Shown here in pieces: positions 33,051 through 44,654 of a stretch of DNA of 64,000 nt (position 1 is its first letter; each line of letters begins with the position of its first letter). A program made the translations under genes and the position numbers. The notes beneath the pieces were generated by a model. That model made no database searches, was not told where the DNA came from, and saw only the letters and a program-made list of their open reading frames with translations. The DNA is from Aplidium turbinatum (lineage: Eukaryota > Chordata > Ascidiacea > Aplousobranchia > Polyclinidae): assembly GCA_918807975.1 (NCBI GenBank), contig OU964925.1, positions 30,477,608-30,541,607 of the forward strand. Reading direction: 5' to 3'.

Positions 33051-33074
33051 TAGTTAATATTACTTCATCTGCAA

Positions 33075-33303
33075 CTGTACTGCATGCAAGTGGCAGTGTA
33101 ATCTTATTGACCTTCATCTCGTAGTAGACGGCGAAGAACCACACCCCATACAGGCAGCTGACATGGCCCTCAAGAGAGTCAACAAATACACACCCACTCT
33201 CTAGTGTTGACTCCCTTGAGGGGCTATGTCAGCTGCCTGTATAGGGTGTGGTTCTACGAGATGAAGATCAATAAGGTTACACTGCCACTTGCTTGCAGTA
33301 CAG
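33075..33303. repeat. Near-perfect hairpin, arms about 100 bp
   Basis: Left arm 33075-33181 and right arm 33207-33303 are inverted copies (CTGTACTGCATGCAAGTGGC against GCCACTTGCTTGCAGTACAG), with a small extra piece in the left arm. The loop is about 25 bp. No target duplication was recognised. Confidence 0.8.
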
Positions 33304-33312
33304 TTCTTGTGA

Positions 33313-34505
33313 GTGAAAGCTAATATCGCTACCACTGCAAAGACTCACGTTGTTACCAAACTAAAACGCATCCATCAAGAGCATATAGGAGAATCAAAGC
33401 ACAAAGGGAGGCGAAATTCAGCTTCCCAGCTGACCTCAGAAGCTGACTTTACCCAGAGCTTAAGTGCATTATTTGATATTGCACATGCTAACTGGGAATG
33501 CCGCATATCAATACCAGAAGACTGCCAGTTTTTGATAGACCAAGGTGGTGCATGACAGATACTGATGACAACAGAGGACCCAATGCATCGGCAAGCTGCT
33601 GCAAAGTATAGAAAGCGCAAAGATGATGAACAAAGACGCAACAGAAATCGCATTGATCCAGTACCATCAAGTGCTGCTGCTTTCTCATCTGAAAATGATT
33701 AGCAGATGATGAAGATTCTTCCAGTGACCCACTGTTTGCACCGTAAATCCAAATGACACCAAAACAAAAGAAAACCCAGTAGGAGCAGCCATTACCAAAA
33801 CGCTGCATTATCGATAATCCACTGTTTAATGCAGCACTGAACAGAACTATAACATCAAGTCGTCAAGCAATGATGATCTTCACTCCTGCTCTTGCTGCAG
33901 CTGGAATTGATATAAATGAATTGACAATGTCACATTCCTCTGTCATGAATGCTCGAAACACCTCACGTGAAAGCCTGGCAGCTGCAGTGCTGCAAAAATT
34001 TAAACCAACAGTTACAGTTCCACTTGTTGTTCATTTTCATGGTAAACATTTGACTAATGCCAATGGCACAAAGTGCGAATCTTTGGCCATTGTAGTTTTT
34101 GGTATGCATGTTGAGATACTGCTTGGCATTCCGAAGCTGCCTGTTGGAACGGGATCACTAATGGGCCAAAAAGTAGTGGAATTCATACACGAGTTGTAGC
34201 AGAGCACTTAGCTGCACTTTGTTTTGACACGACATCAAGCAATACGGGAATCCACACTGGAGCTATCACTGTCATGCAGCAGGCATTTAATCGAAGGCTG
34301 CTATTTCTTGCATGCCATGATCTTAAACTCGTCAATGATTGTGCAGAGCGGGCACTGGGCAGTCAAATTAGCTACTGACTTCAATGAAGTCCTTACGGAA
34401 AATGAACAACAGCGCCAGCTTCTCTATCAGGTGATCGAGCACCACAGAAAGCTGCTTCCAACAAGTGCAAGTAAAAGCCAACATGCCAACAGCTCCATTA
34501 AATAA
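33313..34505 (+). pseudogene. Transposase of the TAGGGTGGCC-family transposon, decayed
   Basis: Plus-strand pieces: 33313-33555 (with SISIPEDC-like text and QFLIDQGGA), a basic stretch RKRKDDEQRRNRNRID, then 33870-34199 with TPALAAAGIDINELTMSHSS, VPLVVHFHGKHLTNANGTK and LLGIPKLPVGTG, and 34224-34505 with DCAERALG/TDFNEVLTENEQ. Relatives I remember from other invertebrates read HWDGK, GVPKLPSGTG and CFDTTASNTG in the same order; a DTTSS-like remnant is seen near 34233. Several frame changes and stops. Confidence 0.65.
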
Positions 34506-35204
34506 AATCAATGGCTTGACTCTTTACAAACATTTCTTTTGCTTTTTCTGGGCAATGTGTTGTCACCTGAAGCGTTGCGATTGTGACTGGTGAACGTACT
34601 TCTATACGGTTTTCGCTAAAGTTCAGTGAATTTAATTTCATACCAAACGCTTGTTAATGTGATCTATTTTGTGCATTATTTATGTTTTTCTGGATGTGGA
34701 AACACTTATTATATCATAAATTCAGAGTAAAACAATGGTTAACACAAAAATGCTGCAACTGCAATGTAGATAAGTCAAAAAAGAATTACGTCACATATTC
34801 AAGGAATTTTGATGAATTATGCCAAAGAAAGCAAATTTAGAGGTCGGTGGGAGAGCACTTCCTCTTGTCGGATTCACTTCAAATTTTCACAGTGTCATTT
34901 TTTCATGAATCCTCCTCAAATGAGAGGGTGTGTAAACAAAAATAAAAAATTTCCATTTTTTTTGGCCACCCTACTGTTTATGACTTCTTAGGCCTAACAA
35001 GTAATAGCCTAAGTGACATTTGTTCGTTATAAAGGGAGGAGGAAGGGAAAGGAAGTAGTGGTCCATGACTGAGACACAATTTTTTTAAGTGGTCCTTGAA
35101 TCTCAAAAGGTTGAGAACCTCTGAAGTAGAGCATACTGACCTATTATACTTACTCATCTTAACTCTATCTGTAACTTAACCCTGTCTTAACTCCATCATA
35201 TCAA

Positions 35205-35530
35205 AAACAATACACGTCAACATAGCAAAGGTCGAGAAAAAGGTAGAAGCGCCAAAATGCGAACGTTAAAACGTGCTTGTGACCGAAGTAAGTTATTGAG
35301 TTGAAAGAAATTTGGCACGGTTGCAACACCTTCAGAAATATTCAACATATAAAGGGAAAAGAAAATGTTACAAACAAAAAAAATAAACAACATATATTTA
35401 GGCTATAGCTTTATTAGCCCACATAGCTTTAGCTGATATATTTAAGATTTGTATCGACAGTTGCTATGAAGATCTGCAGTGGTGCGTTATCAAGAGTGCT
35501 GATGGTCATGAGGGGAACACGGCTTGATGC
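35205..35530. repeat. Dispersed repeat, copy 1
   Basis: From ATCAAAAACAATACACGTC to GATGCGTTTAGC, about 90 percent similar to 60190-60523. No coding sequence, no TIR. Family unknown. Confidence 0.8.
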
Positions 35531-36639
35531 GTTTAGCTTTGAAATATAAAAATGCCCAAAAATGGCTTATATTTATGAGTAAAAGTAATTTTTTGTTTAG
35601 TTTAGCGTTATGTATAATTCAAAAATTTCAATTTTGAAGCTATTTTCGGGAAATTAGAATAAAAACCGACTTTCTGACGGGTTTTCATCTCAAACACTTT
35701 ATTTCAGTAAATTTGTTTGGTAAAAATTTAATTTCTATACGTACATTCTACAATACACATGGCTATTATCTTGTAAAATATTTTGGCTTTGGTTTTCATA
35801 GCTCCCGTTATTAGCGATTAATTATCACGGGGCTAAGATAGCCCGTGACGTACTTTCCGCGTACGAAAACAGCTCGTACTAAGATAGGGTTAAACTACGA
35901 GAGCAACTCAATATATTCCAACAAAGAAACGCCGCTGATTGATTGCAATGTGTAATTATGAATGCAATCCATTCCAACGTCTATACCAGAAACGCAAGGG
36001 GTCTTGTCACAATGACGCTGGCAATGTAGTAAATAGGATTAACGTTTAACCTCAACGTTTTACATAGAGTTAATAGTTTAACGTAAAGTAAGGTTAACTG
36101 CAACAAAATCTAAAGTAAATTAAATGTAAACATGTCACTGGTTTAAACTTAATGCTGACTTAAAACGTTTGCTCTGAATACGAGCTCATTCGACTGTAGC
36201 AGCTTCGCCACATTAGAAAACAACATCAAAATGCAAGTGGATTTTCACTCACAAAAAATTAAATAAATTACAAAATCGCAGGGGTGCAATAAAAGTTGAA
36301 GTTGAAAAAAGCTGAAATCAATATATGAAAGTGAATTAAACAAACATGAGGAAATGCAGAAGTATATATGTAAGTTAAAATGATCTGTTGAAGAAACACT
36401 GTGAGGCGAAGGCCACACAATAACCAGATTTTCTTCATCTATGTGACACAGACACTCTCCGTCACTTCTTAGCTGAGGAATCAAATAATATAAATGACAC
36501 TGTTACTTCGTCAAAAAAGTGAAACAAACTCAGTGATCTAAAAATATTCTAGGTATAAATTAAATCAATCCTTCTTGTTTAAGCCGAATAGTTTAATGGT
36601 GTTGAGGATATTAATCCACTACGTTTTCTTTTTTATAAG
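35531..36639. other. Unassigned AT-rich sequence
   Basis: No gene, repeat or signal recognised. Short open frames only. Confidence 0.3.
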
Positions 36640-37060
36640 TTGTCGTCTTGTACAATATGTCTGTCACAATCATTAAGCGTAGTTTGGACGGCAGCTAACA
36701 TTCTTGTTCTAAAAAAGGTGAACTATTTCAAAACTGAGGTGATTGAAAACTTACATGGCATGGCTAAACAAATGGGCCTGAGTAGTGATAAGAAGTCCCA
36801 GTTAGTGATAGAAGATTATCGTATGATAATGGACCAAAACGCTCAGCAAGAAGCTGACCAAAGAGAAGAAAAAAGAGCTGCTCGTGAAATAAGGAAAGCA
36901 GAACTTGAAGTGGAAGAGAAACGGGCACAACTTAATGCTGAAGCTGAAGAGAGCTCAACGTGAATCAGAAGCTGAAGAAAAAAGAGCACAAAGGGAAGCT
37001 GAAAATTGTAGAGCAAAATTAAAGGCTGAAGAGAAAAGAGCACATGGTAAACTTGGCTGA
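36640..37060 (+). pseudogene. Gag-like coiled-coil fragment (fossil)
   Basis: An open stretch with NLHGMAKQMGLSSDKKSQLV, followed by a charged Glu/Arg/Ala coiled coil (REIRKAELEVEEKRAQL). This layout resembles the N-terminal part of gag proteins of Ty3-like elements, but a host coiled coil is possible. Broken and partial; no terminal repeats found nearby. Confidence 0.35.
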
Positions 37061-37399
37061 ACAGTATTTAGTTGCTCGTGATGAGAAGCTGGAGGTCGAA
37101 GAGCCATTATGCGATGATGGCACCTGTCCGAAAAAAGGCGTCCACAATTGCTGTTTCCTTCTGCACTAACGTTTCACGGGATGGCGCCAACACAAAAAAA
37201 TTCATCCTCGGAGTCGTAACTGGTGTTGGTGTCACTCTTCTCGATATCAACCTGGCTTGATGTTTCCCGCAACAGTCGAATTACATCTAGGATCGCAGCT
37301 CCACACCAGAAAACGAGATTCCCAAAAGAGCGAAAACCAAACCGATTATATAGCTGCTTGTCTACGCCAGTGTTGCCAAAAAACGAGTATTTTTTCACT

Positions 37400-37572
37400 T
37401 TAAATTAAAAGTAGCAGGTAGCGGGAGTGCGACTGAAAAAAGTAGCGCCTCTCCTGCTACCGCTACTTTGGAAAAGAAATAGCGCCGCTACTGCAGCCGC
37501 TACTCCAACCAAAAAGTAGCGCCGCTACCGTTACTTTTACCAAAAAAGTAGCGCGCTACTGCCCACCTCTGG
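37400..37572. repeat. GTAGC-rich hAT-like end
   Basis: Repeated AGTAGCG/CGCTACT words ending in GTAGCGCGCTACTGCCCACC then TCTG, as in the ends of some hAT elements (CAGAGGTGGGCAGTAGCG). A matching left end with a target duplication was not found, so only one end is called. Confidence 0.45.
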
Positions 37573-38183
37573 ATGTTATACATAAATTGAAATTACAAAA
37601 CTGACTATTAAAATTACAAAATGACAAAACTATATTATATTAAATGCCGTGTGCTTGTTAGTTTTTTTTATATGTCTATGATTCCTGTAATAGTATAAAA
37701 CTTTTGCAAAACAAAATGTGCAAAAAGAAAGCATTTGGCAAATGTACGGCCACTGAGCATTCCCGATGTGTTGAATGTCAGACAACATCAATGAGGAAAA
37801 TAAGTCCCCACTCCCCATTAGTGTCCACGTTTGTGCTCTTTCCATAATTTTTTTTGTGGACATACCTCCAAGCTGACACAACGTAGGTGTGGATGCACAA
37901 CAACATAAGCCAAGTATGAATTTATTTTCGAATAAACGTCCAAGTTTTGCTCTTTTCATCAAGTAAAACTGTTGTTTGTGGACAGACTGACCGAATTATG
38001 TACCTTGAGTATTCCTGTAACAGCTCAAAACTACAAATGCACCATTTAATTACCAGTAAATTTCCTTTCCGGTGAAGTGATCAAAATGACCGCTGACATT
38101 GGCCGTTGAACGCTTAGTATAAGTTTAGCCGTTCTCATGTTAAACAAGTATTCTCGTTTAATGCACCAACAGTTAGCATTGGT

Positions 38184-38600
38184 TAAATGATATGAGATGT
38201 TCTACTGGTGCAAATTAAGCTAAACTATCACAAGATGTATACAGTGACAATCTTCTTTTATTCCGACGTTTCGTCAATCAGACACGACTGACTTCTTCAG
38301 GGGGCTAGACCAGGTAGTGACTACCTGTCTAGCATGGCAAAACACAGGACATATTGCTGAAAACAACTAAACATGCAAAATGAAATATGTCCTGCAATAT
38401 GTCCTGTGTTTTGCCATGCTAGACAGGTAGTCACTACCTGGTTTAGACCCCTGAAGAAGTCAGTCGTGTCTGATTGACGAAACGTCGGAATAAAAGCAGA
38501 TTGTCACTGTATACATCTTGTGATAGTTTAGCTTAATTTGCACCAGTAGAACATCTCATATCATTTAATTTAATGCCTGGTGAACAGCCTCATTCAATTT
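38184..38600. mobile_element. Penelope-type foldback with hammerhead-like core
   Basis: Inverted arms 38184-38352 and 38395-38579, each carrying the CTGAAGA...GACGAAACGTC motif, plus a one-sided extension GAACAGCCTCATTCAA at the right. Flanked by an 11-bp duplication TTAGCATTGGT (38173-38183, 38601-38611), a length expected for retroelement insertion and not for cut-and-paste MITEs. No coding sequence. Confidence 0.7.
38448..38488 (+). ncRNA. Hammerhead-like motif in foldback
   Basis: CTGAAGA, then a 7-bp stem GTCAGTC / GATTGAC closing a GTGTCT loop, then GAAAC and GTC. The second core base set differs from the canonical CTGATGA. An inverted copy lies in the left arm near 38260-38300. Confidence 0.45.
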
Positions 38601-38742
38601 TTAGCATTGGTGTTAGTTAACTTTGTCTGAATTATTTGGTTTAGTATTTCACTTCGAACACTAAATAATGTTGAAACAGAGTGTCCTTCCTAAGCCTACA
38701 ACGAACGATGAAATTGTAAATTAACAAATTTTCTGTTTGTAG

Positions 38743-38904
38743 ATAACAGTGCTCGATCTTTCCGGGAATGTAATCGATGACGTCGCTGCTACGGCACTCG
38801 CAGATGCAGTCGTGAAAATAAAGAGATTGGACGTAACCAGATGTAACCTCAGCAGTTACGCTTGGGATTTGATTTCAAAGAAACGTTCATTTTATAAGCA
38901 GTGA
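38743..38904 (+). CDS. Solitary LRR exon, diverged
   Basis: After the acceptor TTCTGTTTGTAG in phase 0 reads VLDLSGNVIDDVAATALADA, then LDVTRCNLSSYAWDLISKK, SFYKQ and TGA. Clearly related to exon A, but outside the array and in different flanks. It may end the protein at 38904, or use the donor GTGAGT at 38901, which would leave phase 2. Could be part of an older gene copy or of the same gene. Confidence 0.6.
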   Translation: MTVLDLSGNVIDDVAATALADAVVKIKRLDVTRCNLSSYAWDLISKKRSFYKQ

Positions 38905-41226
38905 GTATTCGTTTGTTTACTGAAAATGTAAAATTACTTAATGGTCCAAACACTGTTTTCCTGCACCTTTTTCTTTTTTTCGAAACTACTATGAAAGTGT
39001 TTCTCGACTTATCAGTATCTTAATTAATTATTTTGCTTCCGTCATGCGCGTTCACCATTGCTAAAGTTTTTATAGATAATAAAGACAATTGGATATAAAA
39101 CTTGTCTTCAATGCATCGTTTAGTAATCAATGAACAACGTAACTGTCTCAGCGTCCATAGTTACTAAACGTTCTTACATTGATGACAATGTTATCGCCAT
39201 GGCCGGGCTAGTGATTGAAATCTTAATTGGTACCACAACCAGGGTTTTGCTGGGTAGATACTCGGATTGGCCAGGCTTTTTATCAAAAAAAAGCTTTGAT
39301 TTCACAACAAAGTGTAAATCTATAAACAGGTTTGAAAAGCATTCCTAAATTATGACGTGTTGTGCCGTTGCCCTCTCTGAATGAGGTGGAGGGAGGTGGA
39401 TTTCACTTGTTCATGATAGACCAAAGTAAACCTAGTTTTAGTTTCTGGGCAAAATATTAAATAACAAAATGGTATTTTATGTTCAGTCAGCTGCTAAGTG
39501 ATTGAAATACTTCACGAACGCTTTAGACCAGTAGATCGCTAATAATTTTATTCACGGACCACTGTTAATAAAGTTTCAAGTCTGCGGACCCTCACCTAAA
39601 ACTGTTCAAGAAATCCATCAGAAAATGTCTTGTTGTTTAATACATAGCCCACTATTGAGGGATATTTATTGTAATATCTGATATAGGCTGCATGGCAGCT
39701 GCTTGAAATTTTAATGAAATAAAGCGTCTCAAAAGTGTCGAAGAAGTTTTATTACCAAAATATTATAATTTTACTTATTTTTTTTCGTTACGTATGCAAA
39801 CACGATTGCCAGGTTTTTTGGTTTTGTAATAACCTTGACTTGTGATTTGGAGTGCTAGGAGTAAAGCCAAAGCTATCTTTCTCCTAGCACGATATGTATT
39901 TTGTTCATCGCTTACGAGACAATAGATCTCATGTCAAACTGTAACAATAGCAGGGTTCGTTGTAGCGATGGAGGGTAGCGGTGTACCATGGTGATAAGAT
40001 AGCATCGTGGTAGTCGAAGTTGCTGGCTATTGTTAACGATTGGCAGCAGAAAGTAATTGAACTTGATACTGTCTGCTGCTGTCCAACGACTGGGAATGAT
40101 AAAGGTCGGGAATCATCCTAGTTGACTGACTACAATGAATTTCAAAAGAATTTATTTATTGAATACTCAACGCACATGATAATCGACTCAGATATCCAGG
40201 CGATAGTGACGTTTTGCTGAGATGACAATTTCAAAAGAGAGCGACTTGAGGCCTTTAAACGCTTTAAACAAGACTGTGACGTCATGTCCGGAAGTAATAG
40301 AGCAAAGAATGTTTAATATCGATTTGGAATTACATGATTGAGTTTCGGTACATGATATGACTGAGATGTAGAATTCGATGCAAAAATACAGTTATGTGAG
40401 AATGCCAAGTCGTAGTCGGTACAGAATCATGACCTTACCTTTCAATTTGGGCTGCATCAAATCCCCCAACCAAAAAATAATTGTCATGCCAGTATCACCT
40501 TTAGTAAAAACTTACTGCGTGAAATATTATAAATTTAGATAAAGTGTATTCCGGGCCACCTAACCCATGAAATATATGAATCGTGGTTAATAGTTAATAG
40601 AATAGTGGTGAATCGTTGTGAGTTAACTCTATTTTTGTCTCTTGAATTATGCACAACGATTCACCAGTTGTGCATAATTCAAAGTTCCTAGATGGTGTAA
40701 TGGGCCACCAGGTTTTGAAAACGTAGTGAAATTTGAAACAATGTAGTGAAGACAAAAATAATTTTAAATCAGACAACATCTGGTGGCCTTTGAAGATTGT
40801 TTATCCTTTCAATAAATTGAAAAAATCAAACAATTCCACCATCTTCCAAAGCAGTGCAAGGGGCAGAAAGCAAATCGCATTTTCTATGTTCCAAATAAAA
40901 AGTTTTTGTATATCAGAAAAATTAAAATTATATGCTTGACTGACCAGTGTTGCGCCCAATAAAACCAAATTATGGACAACCAAAAGTGACGAACAAGCAA
41001 TGACTTCTAATTCGTAATAAACGTAACCTATGTGTTTTCAAGACAGCAATCTGGCAACACTGATAAACATGGCTGTTACATGGGAAACTGTGAATATCTT
41101 TTGTTAATGATCCCTCTTTTAGAAACACTCTCCATATGGGAAAGGGAAAGTTTCCGTATATGCATTTCCAGTGATGATATAGCATCAGACCTTTTTTACC
41201 GTTTTTTGTTTTGCACGTACAAGTAA
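38905..41226. other. Mostly unassigned sequence
   Basis: No gene recognised. A perfect 14-bp hairpin (TGAATTATGCACAA) lies at 40643-40682. AGTGTTGC / GCAACACT marks a possible short inverted element at about 40944-41062, without a clear target duplication. Confidence 0.3.
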
Positions 41227-41228
41227 AT

Positions 41229-41468
41229 ATAAGTAAAGACACAAATTTTGTTTGTCTAGAAATCGAATTTTAATTTTGCATGTTTAGTTGATTGCAGCAA
41301 CATGTTTTTTTGCCATGAAGAAGTCAGTCGTGTCTGATTGATGAAACGTCGGAATAAAAGCAGATTATCACCTCATACATCTTGCGGTAGTTCAGCTTAA
41401 TTTGCACCAGTAGAACGCATCATGTTATTTAACTAAATGCCTGATGAACAGCCTCGTTCAATTGTTAG
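41229..41468 (+). repeat. Penelope-type terminal repeat, single arm
   Basis: Shares TGAAGAAGTCAGTCGTGTCT, GAAACGTCGGAATAAAAGC, TTTGCACCAGTAGAAC and GATGAACAGCCTCGTTCAA with 38392-38600, but has no inverted partner. The first bases of the hammerhead-like core are replaced by CCATGAAGA. Confidence 0.65.
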
Positions 41469-42117
41469 TGTTTGATTAGTTGTTATATTGAATATAATTT
41501 TACAAATAAAGCATGCGTTCAAGTTCAGTTCAGTGTCCAAATCAAGATAATGTTTGATACGCATGACTTGGTTGTATACCTTGTAACACAAAGAGATTTA
41601 TTTTCATGCGAGTCAGTTCAATCTTGTACAGGTGAAAAATCGATTTCAATCTGCTAGATCAGGGGTTCCCAACCGGTGGTACGTGTACCACTAGTGTTAC
41701 GCGGGAGCTTTTCAGGTGGTACGCGAGCAGCTCTCCGTTGCATGCGATATGTAGTAGTATTGTCAAATAAAGTAGGCCTATTGCAACAATTATTTAATTT
41801 TGAGTTTCTAAAATATACGAACAACACTTTTATTTCTTTCCGTACTAAATTCTCTGCACTCAGTAAGCTACTTTTGTCGATCTTGCTTCCTGCTGTCATT
41901 GTTATTAATACAATGCTGCTGTGCGAACTTAATGGTGTCTGTGACGAAACTAATAATTGTGTGTGCAATGTGAATGGTGTCTGTGAAGAAACCATTACGT
42001 GTGCATTGCGCAATGTGGTCTGTGCAATTGCAGAATTGCGTTTATTCTGATGTCGGTTTTCCGACGTGTAGTGGCTGAATCCTGAACAGCATTACAATTT
42101 TGTTTAAATGTTTGAAA

Positions 42118-43653
42118 ATGTCGAAGCGAAAGTATAGCGCAGATTATATTAAGTATGGCTTCATTGCTATTCAACATCGTGGAGATAGCTTACCTCAGTG
42201 CGTGATCTGTATGAAAACCCTTTCAAATGCAGCTTTGAAACCAAGTTTGCTTAAGCGGCATCTTGAGTCCAATCATGCAGATAAGATGAATCGAGATAAG
42301 AGTTATTTTGAGCAACTTGGGGAGAACGTGAAGCGACAGCGCATGGATCACACAGGCCAGTTTTACCGAAATAATACCGGAATTGTAAAGGCATCCTATG
42401 AAGTATCTCTTCTGGTGGCCCAAAACAAAAAAGCTCATGTCATTGCGGAGTCACTTGTTTTGCCAGCAGCAAAGATATTAGTCAGAAATTTGATTGGAGA
42501 AGATTCAGTGGCAAAGTTGGATAGCGTATCGCTTTCTAACAATACTGTGAAACGACGCATCGAGGAAATGTCAGTTGATATCACTGACCAAGTGATTGCA
42601 GGAGTAAGAGATTCGAAGTTTGGATTTGCCTTACAACTTGATGAATCCACAGGTGTCACAAACTGCTGCCAACTGCTTGTCTACGTCCGCTTTGCACAGA
42701 ACGATGCTGTAAAAACGGAATTATTGTTGAATCATGAGGTGTCCACTATATCAAAAGAAGATATTTTCAACTCTTTGGATAATTTTTTCAATGAAAATGA
42801 ACTGGATTGGGGAAATCTTGTCGGATGTACGACAGATGGGGCTCCCTCTATGCTCGGTAAAAAGTCTGGATTTCAAGCTCATGTCAAAGATGTGTCCCCT
42901 TGCGTCATAAGTGTTCACTGTTTCATGCACAGGTTTGCTCTTTGCACAAAGGTTCTTCCTGCAAAGTTGTTAATGTGCTTGAACAGGGTAGTCAAAATCG
43001 TAAATTTTGTTAAAACATCAGCTTTAAATACTCGATTGTTTAAGGTTATTTGTGAAGATCTCGGCTCAGACCACACTTGTCTCCTCTATCACACAGAAGT
43101 GCGCTGGCTCTCTCGAGGAAATACAACTAAGCGTCTTTTTGAAATGAGGAATGAATTACTTTTATTTTTCCAACAGAAAGACCATGAATTTCAAAACGAT
43201 CTGGAAGACGAGGAATTCATTGCAAGATTGGCTTATTTGTCAGATATATTTGAAGCTTTCAATCATTTAAATCTGTCATTTCAAGAGCAAAACTGCACTG
43301 TCGTAGACTTTGTTTCAAAACTGGGAGCTTTTATCCGAAAGCTGGAATTATGGAGGAAAAATGTGGAAAACAAGCGCTACGGTATACTGTTTAAATTTCT
43401 GTCAGCCCTTGAAATGGAAATCAGTGATGACTTTTCCAGAGAAATTGCCCAGCATCTCTTGCTGCTAACTGCTGAATTGCAGCATTACTTTTCAGATACC
43501 ACAAGCTGCCCATACATCACAGATCCTTTCTTAGTGGACCCAGCCGACCTACCTGTCGGTACAGGGGAACAAGAGGAACTGATAGACATGCAGGAGGATC
43601 AGACAGCAAAAAAAACAATGCAAAGAATGTTCTGCAATAAACTTCTGGCTTAG
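42118..43653 (+). CDS. hAT transposase, BED zinc finger (ZBED/FAM200-like)
   Basis: Cut-and-paste transposase. Start chosen at MSKRKYSADYIKYGF, the usual N-terminus of this group; an upstream ATG at 42100 adds six codons. N-terminal BED finger: QCVICMKTL with LKRHLESNH. Catalytic core: LQLDESTGVTNCCQLLVYVR (first Asp), GCTTDGAPSMLG (second Asp), VHCFMHRFAL (Cys/His pair), then LLYHTEVRWLSRGN. The frame closes early at 43653. The missing C-terminal end is visible just after it in other frames (SSYPTLASHAVPQLL, CEEGFSILMNIKSKK, then RCAISKVMPRIDQLVKDKQK to 43879), so two or three frame changes near the end inactivate it. Related host genes exist in vertebrates, but the TIRs show this is a transposon. 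Confidence 0.93.
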   Translation: MSKRKYSADYIKYGFIAIQHRGDSLPQCVICMKTLSNAALKPSLLKRHLESNHADKMNRDKSYFEQLGENVKRQRMDHTGQFYRNNTGIVKASYEVSLLVAQNKKAHVIAESLVLPAAKILVRNLIGEDSVAKLDSVSLSNNTVKRRIEEMSVDITDQVIAGVRDSKFGFALQLDESTGVTNCCQLLVYVRFAQNDAVKTELLLNHEVSTISKEDIFNSLDNFFNENELDWGNLVGCTTDGAPSMLGKKSGFQAHVKDVSPCVISVHCFMHRFALCTKVLPAKLLMCLNRVVKIVNFVKTSALNTRLFKVICEDLGSDHTCLLYHTEVRWLSRGNTTKRLFEMRNELLLFFQQKDHEFQNDLEDEEFIARLAYLSDIFEAFNHLNLSFQEQNCTVVDFVSKLGAFIRKLELWRKNVENKRYGILFKFLSALEMEISDDFSREIAQHLLLLTAELQHYFSDTTSCPYITDPFLVDPADLPVGTGEQEELIDMQEDQTAKKTMQRMFCNKLLA

Positions 43654-43879
43654 TATGCCTTCTTCATACCCAACGCTAGCTTCCCACGCTGTTCCACAAC
43701 TACTGATTTTTCCTTCTACTTGGGAATGTGAGGAGGGATTTTCTATTCTTATGAACATCAAATCAAAAAAATCGAAACCGACTAAGTGCCCCTGGACATG
43801 ACTTCAGATGTGCTATTAGCAAAGTTATGCCACGCATCGATCAACTAGTGAAAGATAAACAAAAACAAAAATATCATTA
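43654..43879 (+). pseudogene. C-terminal remnant of the hAT transposase
   Basis: Holds the dimerisation segment (WECEEGFSILMNIKSKK) in one frame and RLSAPGHDFRCAISKVMPRI in another, ending KQKYH and TAA. Confidence 0.8.
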
Positions 43880-44140
43880 AATTTAGTTGTATTGTGTTTG
43901 TGTTTAGTTGTGTTTTTCTTTGTTATTCTGATGCGTTCTGTGCTGTGTGGTGTAATGGACTCTGTGATGTTCTGTTGGTAATTTTGCTACTTTCGCTGAC
44001 TTTACATCCAGATTCATCATCTTGCAAATAATTTAATATTGGATCAAATTAGTTGTTTTGAAAATAGTGGTACGTGTTGACAATCCGTGGTGGCTAAGTG
44101 GTACGAGAACATAAAAAGGTTGGGAACCCCTGTGCTAGAT

Positions 44141-44640
44141 CATCTTCAGTTGAGCAATATTCGTTCAATTTGAATAAGGGACAGTGCGACTTCATGAGTT
44201 TTTGTTGTCACGCTTGCTGAGCTCATTTTGAAAATAAATTCCAAGAAAGTAGGCTTTATTAGTGATAAAATAATATCATGGTTTGATCACTTTTGTAAAT
44301 TATATCGGTTGTGCAGAAATGTTAGCACTTTGTAATATCTACTGATAGTTCAATGAAACTTTTTTTTAAATTTCTTGATATTTTCTGTTCTTCGGTGTCG
44401 ATGTGGTGTGGACCCGATAGATTTCATTTAAAACTCATAAAATGGTGACAAAATTAATTTTTCGTAAAATAGAACACTTGTATCATATTGTCTATAGAAA
44501 TTATTCAAGTTGACAAAATAATAAAGATCCGATGCACCCTACTTTCCATAACAAAGCTTTTGTTATGTTTAGTGAGCTCATTCAATCAACTCATCCATTC
44601 AAATACCAGTGATGTCAAAGGCATTGTTCCGAGACGACAC
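44141..44640. other. Unassigned sequence
   Basis: Nothing recognised beyond scattered short frames. Confidence 0.3.
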
Positions 44641-44654
44641 AACGACACGACATA

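Larger units (their letters stand above)
31483..34973 (+). mobile_element. DNA transposon with about 600-bp TIRs (TAGGGTGGCC family)
   Basis: Ends TAGGGTGGCCAAAAAAAATG, inverted at the right, with exact 8-bp duplications CTGTTTAT (31475-31482, 34974-34981). The TIRs are very long (about 31483-32120 against 34340-34973) and include the 3' end of the coding region, so both arms code for a similar peptide tail. The interior holds a TA-flanked MITE and a hairpin. Superfamily not certain; 8-bp duplications and an ACFDTT/CxxH-type protein in relatives suggest a hAT-like group. Confidence 0.88.
41660..44132 (+). mobile_element. hAT element with BED-finger transposase, 2473 bp
   Basis: TIRs CAGGGGTTCCCAACC / GGTTGGGAACCCCTG, perfect, with exact 8-bp duplications TGCTAGAT (41652-41659, 44133-44140). 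The single interior gene is nearly full length, which makes this the youngest-looking hAT in the window. Confidence 0.95.

Noticed and set aside
37370-37572. Complete hAT MITE starting at CAGTGTTGCC (37359)
   Set aside because: The ends do not match as TIRs and the flanks give no 8-bp duplication; only the right end is convincing.
40944-41062. Short hAT MITE with AGTGTTGC / GCAACACT ends
   Set aside because: No target duplication could be found and the inverted match is only about 8 bp.
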